A stretch of 64,000 nt of DNA from Trichostrongylus colubriformis. Its lineage: Eukaryota; Nematoda; Chromadorea; Rhabditida; Trichostrongylidae. The DNA lies in assembly GCA_963978905.1 (NCBI GenBank), contig OZ022256.1, forward strand, positions 50,516,001 through 50,580,000. Direction: 5' to 3'. Under the pieces are notes generated by a model. It was given only the letters and a program-made list of their open reading frames with translations. It did no database searches and was not told where the DNA came from. The number at the start of each line of letters is the position of its first letter. The first letter of the stretch is position 1. A program made the position numbers and the translations under genes. Shown here in pieces: positions 22,101-32,293 of the stretch.

Positions 22101-22461
22101 TAATTATGGATCTTTTCTTGCGAGTCTGCAATTAAGTTATGCAAAAAAATTGAAGAAAAATCTCCGCAAAATAAACTAGGCTGATAATTCTAGATTAACA
22201 TCGAAATCAATTAATAAAATGAACAAAATTCTATAATTATAGTTTGAACAGAATAGCAGAGGGTAAAGCTCACTGAAAATCCTCCAGCGCTCGTCTCATA
22301 AATGCTACACAATCCGGCCAATTCTGATCTGTGTACTCCCATTTCCCATACTGGTAGAGTTGCTCGAATGTCAGTCCTGGATCGTCAGGAGTACTGCTGA
22401 CGGGTCGATCGATAATTGACGAATACGTGAGCAACAGCCAGTACAGAAATGTGCCGGCCAT
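7192..22461 (-). CDS. CRTAP / leprecan-family protein (prolyl 3-hydroxylase complex scaffold)
   Basis: Minus-strand exons in order: 22274-22461 (ATG), then unresolved exon(s), 19421-19509, 16845-16997, 16448-16551, 13458-13534, 13256-13381, 12308-12438, 7588-7650 and 7192-7530 (stop TAA). All joins from 19509 downward keep phase. Exon 1 starts with a hydrophobic signal peptide ([13 protein letters not shown]), then a TPR-like motif with [14 protein letters not shown]. Later exons give [68 protein letters not shown] and [11 protein letters not shown]. This is the paired TPR/CxxxC pattern of CRTAP, P3H and P3H4. These ER proteins assist collagen proline 3-hydroxylation and folding. The last exon extends past the CRTAP-like core but shows no HxD...H iron-binding triad, so an active hydroxylase is unlikely. 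No KDEL-type tail is seen. Repeats fill its very large introns. Confidence 0.85.
7832..7862. repeat. Solo H1-type terminus
   Basis: AGGCCGCATTCATACTTTGCG followed by CC is one terminus of the H1/palindromic superfamily. No matching inverted end was found nearby, so this is a truncated or diverged copy. Confidence 0.4.
8438..8651. repeat. Long terminal repeat (3' LTR relative to the minus-strand genes)
   Basis: A 214-bp unit starts TGTCGTCGTCGTCGACGACC and ends GTGTTATTACA, with the usual TG...CA ends. It is nearly identical to 11149-11363, with about half a dozen differences. No matching target duplication flanks the pair: the left flank ends CCTAT and the right starts TCCTT. Confidence 0.9.
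8652..11148 (-). mobile_element. Decayed BEL/Pao-type LTR retrotransposon interior (gag and protease remnants)
   Basis: Read on the minus strand. About 10600-10830 encodes gag zinc knuckles: [14 protein letters not shown], then [14 protein letters not shown] and [13 protein letters not shown]. An acidic then Lys/His-rich linker with an in-frame stop lies upstream. About 10360 downward encodes the aspartic protease: [18 protein letters not shown] gives the DSGA active site, followed by [16 protein letters not shown] and [12 protein letters not shown], typical of the DUF1758/peptidase A17 region of BEL/Pao. After residue ~130 the frame becomes a non-matching tail. Reverse transcriptase, RNase H and integrase are absent, so the 2.5-kb interior is far shorter than a complete element. 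It sits in the CRTAP-like gene's intron between exons 12308-12438 and 7588-7650, in the gene's own orientation. It cannot move by itself. Confidence 0.85.
8700..8769 (-). tRNA. tRNA-Gly(GCC) pseudogene with encoded CCA end
   Basis: On the minus strand the sequence runs CGGTGGTTCAGTGGTAGAAT (D arm), an anticodon loop with GCC, then GGGTTCGATTCCC (T arm) and GATGCA. This is the standard animal tRNA-Gly(GCC). Two things are wrong for a working gene. The first four acceptor-stem bases are replaced, so the stem cannot pair. The 3' end is followed directly by CCA, which nuclear tRNA genes do not encode. A copy made from mature tRNA by reverse transcription is the simplest reading. It lies inside the LTR element, 48 bp from one LTR. 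Confidence 0.75.
11149..11363. repeat. Long terminal repeat (5' LTR relative to the minus-strand genes)
   Basis: 215 bp starting TGTCGTCGTCGTCGACGACC and ending GTGTTATTACA. It is the partner of 8438-8651. The two copies differ at about six positions, so they diverged after insertion. Confidence 0.9.
11594..12073. repeat. Longer (~480 bp) element with H1-type termini
   Basis: The left end CCGCGTTCATACTTTGCGCA and right end TGCGCAAAGTATGAACGCGG are perfectly inverted. The interior shares no obvious sequence with the 175-bp H1 copies and contains no recognisable transposase. It could be a longer internal-deletion relative of the parent element. Confidence 0.6.
12602..12775. repeat. H1 MITE copy with a poly-G end
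   Basis: After TTA it starts GACCGCGGTCATACTCACC. The right arm reads GCCACGCCCTGCCGCCGTCAC, then CGGAGTATG, and then runs into about 14 consecutive G. The run hides the right boundary. Confidence 0.6.
14208..14344. repeat. Family H2 MITE, diverged copy
   Basis: The arms CAAAACTTTGCGATTATGCG and CGCCGCAAAATAGCAAAGTC are inverted, and the ends match the H2 copy 170 bp downstream. Two H2 copies close together may reflect local duplication or repeated insertion. Confidence 0.55.
14519..14657. repeat. Family H2 MITE with TTA target duplication
   Basis: 139 bp starting GGTCGCCGTCAGACTTTGCG and ending GCAAAGTCTGACGTCGGCC, flanked by TTA on both sides. The arms continue with TTTTGCGGCGTCGCAC-type sequence shared by all H2 copies. 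Confidence 0.7.
14650..14780. repeat. ~65-bp tandem duplication
   Basis: The block GACGTCGGCCTTAGCGTTGC, continuing through TATTTTTTTGAGAC, occurs twice in tandem with a few changes. It overlaps the right end of the H2 element, so the duplication happened after that insertion. Confidence 0.65.
15421..16134. repeat. Family H3 inverted-repeat element with a nested insertion
   Basis: The left end AAATCGTCCACGGAAAATGG and right end ATTTTTTCGTGGACGATTCC are inverted. The GC-rich interior (TCGGCCGGGTGGGCGG, GACCGCGGCGGACGACGG) matches copies at 52888, 57357 and 60590. This copy is ~300 bp longer: CATATATTTAC occurs at about 15459 and again at about 15759, bracketing an insert that begins with a 20-bp-arm hairpin (15471-15518). 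Confidence 0.7.
17206..17451. repeat. Family H6 inverted-repeat element
   Basis: The left end GTGTGTACCCTTATGTCAGG and right end CCTGACATAGGGGTACAC are inverted. A related copy lies at 62788-63021. The interior shares GTAATCG and AGACCCAAC words with that copy, and no coding frame is evident. Confidence 0.6.
17447..18032. repeat. Composite foldback with ~170-bp arms
   Basis: The sequence from about 17447 to 17600 (TTGGCTCGTCCGGGCTGGCA, then GAACACGTAAGAACACGT) recurs inverted at about 17860-18010. The ~260-bp spacer is AT-rich and unrelated. The outer right end carries GGTACACACCC, an H6-type terminus, so this is probably an H6 relative in foldback form. Confidence 0.6.
18570..18819. mobile_element. 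250-bp hAT-like element with perfect 9-bp flanking duplication
   Basis: The left end continues to GCGTCCAAAAATCGCG and the right end begins CGCGATTTCTGGACG and finishes GCACACCC. The flanks are GTTTCATTC on both sides (18561-18569 and 18820-18828). The interior words TGGAATTGGATGC and GATTGCAGGTTGGAAGC are shared with the element at 19779. Confidence 0.7.
19779..20024. repeat. Family H5 hAT-like element
   Basis: The ends ACCAATTGGTCGAATTTTCGC and GCGAGAATTCGACCAATCGA are inverted, and the right end finishes CCCCACCC. Flanks (CCCGCGAT and TGCGCGAT) match at six of eight positions, consistent with an aged 8-bp duplication. It lies in an intron of the CRTAP-like gene. Confidence 0.6.
20924..20997. 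repeat. 74-bp near-perfect palindrome with TTA target duplication
   Basis: It starts GGCCGCTTCCATACTTTACG and ends CGCAAAGTATGGAAGCGGCC; the centre is a GCACGCGCGTG-type palindrome. TTA flanks both sides. The whole element is one hairpin, with no unique interior. It lies in a CRTAP-like gene intron. Confidence 0.9.
21891..21964. repeat. 74-bp perfect palindrome with TAA target duplication
   Basis: It is nearly identical to the palindrome ~970 bp upstream: GGCCGCTTCCATACTTTGCG to CGCAAAGTATGGAAGCGGCC, centre GTCACGCGCGTGAC. TAA flanks both sides. Same length and near identity imply recent amplification of a hairpin-only element. Confidence 0.9.
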
Positions 22462-23144
22462 GCCAGACGATGACGGTGGCCACGTTCGTGGCGTTAGTGT
22501 AAGCTTCGAGAGAACGCACCGAGTGTATGGAGGAGATGGGGAGAGGGCCAGGCGTGGCCGACGCCAGACGTTCTCCCATCGCCCCTACTAGCCCACTGAC
22601 CTCTTGTGGCAGAGGGTGCTTCGAAACCCTGAACATGTGTTGGCTGAGAAATATACCTGTCCCACAAAAAAGTAGAAGAATGTGCATAGTAGCGATGACT
22701 AACTCCATGCATCCACCTTTTGATGGAAATCGTGGAGATGTTTGAATACCTAGAGTTCACGCTATATCTGCATTGCCTCAAGATTCTTCGAAATGAGCTG
22801 AAGTAGACCTCCTTATCAGAAACGTTCTGGACGTTGGCTCACCAAGAAGCTTCATAGCATGATTACCATGTTTTTGAATTCATATTTTCCGTTAACTAAC
22901 CGGCAGATTGGTGTTAATTGCTGAAAGACGTCGTTTAGAGATGTAAAATCCTTCTAAAATTATTGAATATTTGAAATTACGTAGTTCGCCGTCTCGGCTA
23001 GTTGCATTTGCTAGTTGTTCTGATAAAGGGAAGACGCTATTGAAAAATTAAGTGTAAGCCGAATTTTTTGAGAGGTAATGAGTCAGTAGGGCGACACCAC
23101 TTCAATCAAGAGTAGGTGCGCTGCAGCACGAATGAATATCGTTA
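22462..23144. other. Gene-free interval upstream of the CRTAP-like gene
   Basis: This stretch should contain the promoter and 5' UTR of the minus-strand CRTAP-like gene. No TATA-like box, spliced-leader acceptor or repeat could be assigned with confidence. Confidence 0.3.
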
Positions 23145-23320
23145 GACGTTCGTTCATACTTTGCGCTGTCGGCAGTAGGGCGTGACTGCGTATCTCTGCG
23201 TCTTCGCCTGTGCCAAGAATCTGTATCGTTGCCTGTGTCGTCCCATCTCCCCATGCGACTCGGTCTCGCTGCTTGTAAACGCAGCCACGCCCTGCCGACG
23301 CAAAGTATGGACGCGGCTTT
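23145..23320. repeat. H1 MITE copy
   Basis: After TTA it starts GACGTTCGTTCATACTTTGC and ends GCAAAGTATGGACGCGGCTT. The interior GTTGCCTGTGTCGTCCCATC resembles other H1 copies. Confidence 0.65.
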
Positions 23321-23642
23321 AGGACAGGATTTCGTACCGGGGCATGAGCGCAATGCGCAAGCAAGGGATGCTGTGTGTAGTACCCTAAAATAAGGGTGAT
23401 CGTTTCAGAACCCAACGGTTACCTTGGCACGCACGGTGCGTTCCGGAAACCATCCCTTACGATATACATAGTTTCGTCCGACTAACGTAGATGCGTAAAA
23501 CTGCCTGTGGGAACAGGATGGTTAAAAAAGAGCGAAAAACATCTATTTATTGAAGAGACCATACATCAATAAAAAATACCCAAATTAGCAAAGATACTAG
23601 GAGATGTATAAGTAATTATTCACAATTGCATAGTCAAACATG

Positions 23643-25549
<1,907 letters not shown>

Positions 25550-26476
25550 TAAAATTCTTTTGACCCAACGTCACAACCCAATTCGACTTGCTGTTTATCT
25601 GCGCGCTCTTTGTGTACCCTCTTTCTCAGAGTCTCTCAGCAATGTCGTCTTTCCCCTGCCCTTCCTAGTTTTTTTACAGACACATCTTCGCTTGTGATCA
25701 AGTTCGAGGCTGTTCTGGTCCGACTTTTTATTGTTTCTTTTTGTTTTGACGGTTCTCGAATGAAAGTATGTCATGGGAGAAATCACTTGTATGGTCATGC
25801 AATGTATAGCTGGAGTAGTGTCACAAACAAAGCAAGTTTCTACTTGTCAGTATCTGTTTGAGGTCGCAAATGGAACTGATACTGTTCCTTCACAATTGAT
25901 TACTTTCCTATCCGCGAGTAATTTCTTAAAAGGTATCGGCTGAACGGGGGCTGCGCTTGACCAACTATTCTTGTTGAAAAGGTGGATTGTTGCCTCATTC
26001 TTCAAGTGGGATCGAGTCTTCCTACCTGAGATTGACAAAAACAGAGCAGTCCGTCCATCCATTTCTTCGTACTTTTTGAAATCGGAGTTCTTGGGAGCTT
26101 CTAATGAAGAGCGCAGAGCTCTCCACCCATTCCCGTTTGGCTTCGTTGCAAATGTCCGCGTCATCATGTAATCCCGTTGTTAAACTCCTAATGAAATCCA
26201 CATTTCAATAGAACGTATCGGGTCAAATAAAGTCGGGGGGGGGGGAGACGCAGCTTTCGTCGACTTCCTCTCTAGGCTCAGGCTAAATTTGATATCTCCT
26301 CCTTCCACATAAAAAAGCATATGTCAAAGCATAGGTCTCATCTGCTTTAGCCTAAGCCTAGGGAGGGAAAGAAGGTTTGACGTGGGTGAAACGTCGACGC
26401 AAAGTTGCGTCTCCCCTCCGACTTTATTTGACCCAGCGTATCTGTTTTCTTGGGTTCAACTAGCTCTTTTTATTTA

Positions 26477-26816
26477 CTAACTTGACAATGTTTCGGCTAT
26501 GTTGGAAGAAGCAGCGTTAACAAGATTCTTTCCTCGACGATAGGAAAGGGCAGGCGCTTCAGTGTGTTCAATATGTTGGCGCAACTTTTTCTGAAATGTA
26601 AGGATCAGGGCAACTCCCCAGTCCAGATCTCTCCACTTTGCGATCGTAGAAAAAAAGTCACGGGAACGGGCGGAGGAACGTCGACCGGAAGCTTTGGTTC
26701 GATATTCCTGTCCAGGCGCCTTCCCCTCCTCCACATACTTCTTCCCTCTCTGTTTGATTCTTCTGTTGAGCTACAGCGCGGCGTAATTCAAGAATCTTCT
26801 TTGCTGAAGTCTTCAT
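26477..26816 (-). CDS. Two-exon gene for a 63-residue Lys/Arg/Glu-rich protein of unknown function
   Basis: Exon 26739-26816 starts with ATG and ends at donor GTATGT. Exon 26477-26590 follows an acceptor TTTCAG and ends with TAG. Both are in phase 0. The product begins MKTSAKKILELRRAVAQQ and has a charged, probably helical first half (QKNQTEREEKKLRQHIEH) and a Ser/Ala/Asn-rich end. There is no signal peptide, membrane segment or motif I recognise. It is on the same strand as the ferredoxin gene and ~930 bp upstream of its start. Confidence rests on the clean splice sites and matching phase, not on homology. Confidence 0.5.
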
Positions 26817-27211
26817 GAACAGAATGAAGCCTTTCCATTTCTCAATAAAACTATAGCTTACTTGCCTTGTGTTACTTATTCAATATTACCCTGTGGTCGC
26901 CGAAGTCTTCAGTTATTTACGTATTTACACGTATGGAATGGAGTGGTAGCTTTAGGGACTTCAGGGACCATGGCGTCATGTTGAGATGATAAATTAAGAA
27001 AAGCTGGTGATAAAGTAGTTTGGAACTGGCAAAAGATGAGTATCGATTATTTTGATTCGCTATAAAAGTGATTCAACGCCTTGAACTCGGTCACTATCCG
27101 TATACCACATCTGTATCTATCTACGGATGTTCTGTTGCCATCGTGCTTCTATTACTCATCCTCTATGCATTTGTTCTGCTTTTCCTTTAAACGTGTTTCA
27201 GTAAGCCGCTA

Positions 27212-29672
27212 ATGGCACATCAGAATCCGCGACCTCGACCTCGTGTTAGGCAACCTGCGGCACAAAGGATCTATAGGAATTCTGTAAGTACTTCATTTGG
27301 TAGTCACTTATTCAAAGTAGGGGAGAGATCGTACTACCTCTTGTGGTTTGGGTTCACGTGGTGTGGGTCTTCCAAGACGTGCTGATGCATTATCGCTTTC
27401 GTCGGTTAATTGATCTATGTATAATGATGCTTTGCTCTGCTTTTGGGTGATAAACTGTGTAATCATCAGCAGTAATGCGGTGCTGACAGGAATTTAATGA
27501 GTTTCGACTTTCAAAAGAAAATAATCCAGGTGATGTTCGTCTCAACAATTTTGTTGCTTATTTCAGCAGATTCGATACGCTCCCGGTGCTGGTGGAGAAT
27601 CAGAGATCAGCTGCTGCGTGAAATATTCGGTCTTTGGCTTTAATGTACTATTCTTTTTGATTGGGTTTGCATTGCTGTTGATTGGTGTATGGGCACAGAT
27701 TGAGAAGAATAATATTTATAGCCATCTAAATAAGGTGAGAATTATTTTCGTTGTTTTACTTTCTTCTTCACATTTTTTGCTTTACTTTTCCGTGCCGCTA
27801 CATTTTCTTTCCATGTTCAGCTTTTGGAAATTTTTCGAGGACTTTCGAGATATGAGTAGTGAACGGTTTTAGATAAATTGTTGGCGTCTAATGTGTATCG
27901 TGGTCGTTTAGTGGTGGTCACTTTTTAAAAGTAATTTGGATTCTAAACCATGTTCTGGAAGCGAGAAAGCCAAGCAGGTCGAAAAAAACGCTGTTTTTGA
28001 TACATAGTCGTCATCACGTTTTAAGTTCCTGATGGGCGTGCAAGAATCGCTACTTAGTTCGAATTATATTGCGTTCTCTGAGCTTATTTCTCTCTTTCTA
28101 GGCATCAAAATTATACCTCGATCCTACGTGGTTGCTACTCGTTGTTGGATTGGTCACGTTTGTCATCGGTTTGTTATAAACTGTTTTGCCTCCCGAGTCT
28201 GTAGCTGTTTTGCGTCCTGATTCTGTAGCATAGGTTCCTATTTATTGACGCTTTCAGGGTTCAGTGGCTGTGTTGGGTCGCTGCGAGAAAACACGTCATT
28301 TTTGACGTTCTACTCGTCTCTCTTAGGTTTATTGTTGATAGCCGAGTTCGCCGGCGCAGTGTTTGCATACGCTTGTCGAGACCAGCTGGATACCTACATA
28401 CGGAACTTATTGAATGACGTGGTACTGTTCTTAATCGGCTTTGTTGAACAGACAATCTTTTATTTGTTGAGTCACCGTAAGATTTCCCGCTATCGCCATT
28501 ATTGATATTTAATTAGTCATCGCAACCGGCGCCACTTTTCTTCTTTGGAATCAAAACATCCCTTGAATTCCGCCAGTGATTGATTTCTTCAGGTGGTCGG
28601 ATATCGGGACGATCCGGACCTACAAGTATTGATTGACACTATGCAGGAATCTTGGCATTGTTGTGGAATAAATGGTGCTGACGACTGGGATCGGAACACA
28701 TACTTTTCGATTGCAGCTCGAGAGGTAAGGGAAATATTCGAAAATTTTTAGCTTACCTTTTAAAAAATGAACTGTAGTGTGTATTTATCGAAGAGACGAA
28801 ATACGGGTGTCGCACTCTTGAGGTTTCGATGGCGCTGATTTTATTACTGCTTATAATCTAACTCATATACATTCCATGAACTTACATGTTTCCCAGTGAT
28901 ATACGAGCTTTCTCAAAGTAAATTGTCGTGTAATTTCTTCCTTCAGGTGGCTTCTCCCGAAGCTGGTGGTGTGCCATTTTCTTGTTGTCTCAACAGCAGT
29001 CAACTTGCTTTCAAGAATTTTTACTGTGGTCATGGAGTGCGATTAAAGGTTTGTCCATTTAGTGTAAATCTTCGTTAGCAAGATACTATTCGTGTACACG
29101 TACGTGTACCCTGTCATGGTATTTGTATATTTTGAAGACTTTGAAAAGTCGCCCATGAAACACAGGGGTTTAGAGTTGGGACAAGCGGCAAGAAATTCAT
29201 GATTGGGCATAAATGGGTTGGTGTTGAAGAATATTTTCGGGTGTTCCATCTGTACACTATTATTTTTCCGCTATTTTAGGAGCACGCACAAAGCTCACTG
29301 AATACTATCTACACGGATGGTTGTCTGCCGAAGTTGCAGCTTTGGTTGAATAACAACGTTTTTCTAGTCGGAATCGTGCTTATAATAGTTGCCGTGATTC
29401 AGGTGAGGCTATGATGAATACCTAACGTAATATAGTGCAAGCGAATTTCTAGAGCACCACCAGGAACACTAGGTTGCAATACGGCCATGTATTACGAACC
29501 ATCCATGAACTGTAAAATGGGTGCATTTTGATACAGTAACCGATTTTGCGGGTGACAGTTAATGCTCACGTGATTACGCAGTCCTACTTTTCAGATTCTC
29601 GGCATTTGTTTCGCTCAGAATCTCAAGAGCGATATCTTCGCACAGCGTGCCAAGTGGTACTATACACATTAA
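27212..29672 (+). CDS. Tetraspanin of the TspanC8 type
   Basis: Eight exons: 27212-27283, 27567-27734, 28102-28168, 28258-28421, 28593-28724, 28947-29048, 29280-29402 and 29595-29672 (stop TAA). They join in phase to 301 residues. There are four membrane segments (about 45-67, 90-108, 118-138, 258-280). The large extracellular loop has the CCG signature (WHCCGINGADDW), GVPFSCC, FYCG and DGCLP. The C-terminus ILGICFAQNLKSDIFAQRAKW closely matches the Tspan5/14/33 group. TspanC8 members escort the ADAM10/SUP-17 protease to the surface and so tune Notch and BMP signalling in animals; that role here is inferred. The oddity is that the loop has six cysteines rather than eight. Positions normally reading YFNC and CGVPFSCC are YFSI and GGVPFSCC. 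The Pro/Arg-rich N-terminal tail is cytoplasmic. Confidence 0.95.
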
Positions 29673-30508
29673 TTCCCTACGTTCCGCTGGATTACTTTCC
29701 TGGCTTACGTGATTCATCCACCGCCGCGCGCGATTCATAACATTCCATTCGCATCTTTCTTTCCCACGCATAACGTACCATAATATTTTCAATCTTGAAT
29801 CATCCATTTTTCCATCATTTCCTGGAACATTTGCCTAGCATAGTCATCGATACGAGGTATTTTCTTGTTTTATAATGCACCATTATCTATTATCTGTTGT
29901 ATACGGATTGATCTTTCTCTCTTTAATGAGATTTTTGAACATGTTTCAAACCAGCTTTCAGAGTACTGCCTTGTGAGAATGAGAAAGGACCTTACAATTC
30001 ATAAACTTTCAGCTACTCAGCTCATTACTTGAAGGGTCTAGCAAAATGTTGCTTTGTGTTCACTGCATGCATTATTCTTTGTTTCTAACCATTAATTTTA
30101 CTTACTGACGTTACTTACATTAGTTTTCTCCTGTACCTCTATTGCTTACTCAATCTGAGTTTTCGTTCGCTTAACTTATACTATGCCGCTCCTCGCCTTG
30201 ACCTTTGGATTCTTTCACAATTTTTATGAGGTTACGAATATGTGAATTCGTTGTTAATCTTGCAGTATTCCCTTACATTATGGTCTGTCAAGTTGTGTGA
30301 TATAATTTGAAATTGTTGTACAAATTGAATCATTTGGAGTTCAATAAATGACTGAGATAACTTCGAGGTTCAAAATATTTTTTCCGGTATCAATCAGTAG
30401 CATACCTGTACGATTGTTGAGGCAAAGTGTGTTGGGATATCACTGAACAGTTTGCTTCTTAGATAGAATCTTAACAACCGTCACAGTTTTTAATGTGTTC
30501 ATAAGTTT

Positions 30509-31017
30509 ATGGACTGGTTCGGTGTTTGTGTTGGAGGATCACTTCTCGTAGGAGTAGTTGCTTTAGCGTCTGGCTATCCTCACGGTGTCGGTGTGAAGGT
30601 ACGTTAGAGTAGTTTGGCATTCTATTAAGTTCTGAAGTGTGTTTCGAGCAGCTTTTGGAAAAAATTTCTGCCATTTATGAGCGGTTGAATAATCCCGATT
30701 GTGGTATTCGAGAGAATACGAACAAATAACCAAGTTCTTTCAGTGAAGCAAGCCTGCTCAAAATTTCATGTGGAACTTGCTCTTTATAGTGGCAGCGCCA
30801 TTATCACATCGCTTTTGCACTACCATACTTTATATCTCACAGCGCTCGTCTTTCATTCACGTGTCAGCGCCAGCAGGAAAAGATTGGTTTCTTGGGTGAT
30901 TTAAAAACCGGCGGAGATGACGATTTAACGAGTGGCACAGCTGCACTCGCAGCTGTTTTACATGACTGGCGAGCACATTCTCCTTCATTCCTAAGCAGAT
31001 CTCTTTTTAGACCGTAA
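30509..31017 (+). CDS. Two-exon gene for a 79-residue protein with an N-terminal hydrophobic segment
   Basis: Exon 30509-30598 runs from ATG to a GTACGT donor, and exon 30868-31017 follows GTGTCAG and ends TAA; phase 0 joins them. The first 22 residues (MDWFGVCVGGSLLVGVVALA...) form a signal peptide or single membrane anchor. The rest is polar, with GDLKTGGDDDL and a basic C-terminus (SRSLFRP). I do not recognise the family. It lies between the tetraspanin and PIG-S genes on the same strand, with spacing too large for a typical nematode operon. An undetected extra exon is possible. Confidence 0.5.
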
Positions 31018-31885
31018 AAGTCCTAAGGAGGGTCACTCGTGATATAATCGGGCCATCGTAGTTCAGGGTTCGACATGTAGTTCACTGGATCGCAGGTACC
31101 GCAAATCCCTCGTGGGTCTGAGCTGCAAAGTTCGGCTAAGGATACTCTACACAAAAGAAGACAGCTAAGGGCTGGCCACCACTTGTGGGGGCTGTAGAAA
31201 CTTGAGATGTCATCAGTATTAACCTGAACTAAATTCATTTTATACAAACAAAAAATCGTCACCATTGGAAAATCTTGACCGAATTTAACGAACTTTACCA
31301 CTCGTTCACGTGAAAAACTCGCTGATTTTGTATAATTGACTGTGATCTCTATCGAAGGAGAACTGAACTATTTGTTGATCATCAAGTTGGAAGATTGGTG
31401 TTTAATATGTGGTATGCAACGGAGACGCAAGCAGGTTTTTGCGTAAAGTGTGGGAGACACACCGGGTGGGCGATATGTACGAGGTAGAGGTCGATTCACT
31501 GTGCGCAAATGTTCGAGGGGCTTTGTGCCTAATATCAGCGAAAAGGTTACCAGTTGTAACTTTGTGTAAGGGAAGGTCAAACGTGACTTGGAATGTGGAA
31601 TGATTCATCGTCAGCCAGTGTGCTACTAGTATGACAAAGTGCTAGCCTGGAATCACGTACCTCTTAGCTTTTAAAAAACTGACGAATGAAAGAGGTAGAC
31701 AGGTAGACGAAATGTGCCATATGTCATATATGTCATAGTTGATGCCAGATATGATGGCATGTACTGATAGCAAGTGAATCTGAATTTTCTATTTTACGTT
31801 TACAAGTTGCTGTGGCTTATGACTATGGTTAGCGGTCGAACTCCTCAGAGAAACCGTTGTAGAGTTGAGAATGTGGCTGCATTCA

Positions 31886-32109
31886 GGGTGACGGTTGGGA
31901 CACACGAATCTAGGCCGTGACCCTGTGACAGCCTGTGGCCTTTGCCCTGTGACATGAATAATTCAGTCAATTTGACTATACAACGGAACAGACTTGCAAG
32001 GAGGACACGATTTACATGAACAAATTGTCTGAATTATTTAAGGCTTAGGTCAAAGGCCACAGGCTGTTACAGGGTCACGGCCTAGATTCGTGCGTCCCAA
32101 CCTACACCC
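31886..32109. mobile_element. 224-bp element with ~65-bp inverted ends and 9-bp target duplication
   Basis: The left end GGGTGACGGTTGGGACACAC and right end GCGTCCCAACCTACACCC are inverted. The arms continue with ACGAATCTAGGCCGTGACCC on both sides. The direct duplication CTGCATTCA lies at 31877-31885 and 32110-32118. Length and long arms fit a Mutator-like or hAT-like non-autonomous element. It ends 175 bp before the PIG-S start codon, so it sits in that gene's promoter or 5' UTR. Confidence 0.8.
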
Positions 32110-32293
32110 CTGCATTCAGTTACGCCGCCATTGTTACCTTTAGTTATGCGCCATTCTCGGGTGCGCTTCTCACGTTCATTGTCGCTCAAAGCCACATCAC
32201 TATGAAAGAGTCTGATTTTATGGAACATTTTTCAACACTTTGCAGTATTTCAGAGTTTTACTTCATTAGTCGAGTGGTTAAGAACAAGTAGCG

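Noticed and set aside
22494..22781. Frames just upstream of the CRTAP-like ATG as extra 5' exons.
   Set aside because: They lack a donor joining to the ATG exon, and the ATG is followed by a good signal peptide.
25847..26167. A 106-codon minus-strand frame starting MMTRTFATKPNGNG.
   Set aside because: A donor-like GGTAGG follows residue ~47 but no downstream exon fits, and an equally long plus-strand frame overlaps it. Evidence is not enough for a gene call.
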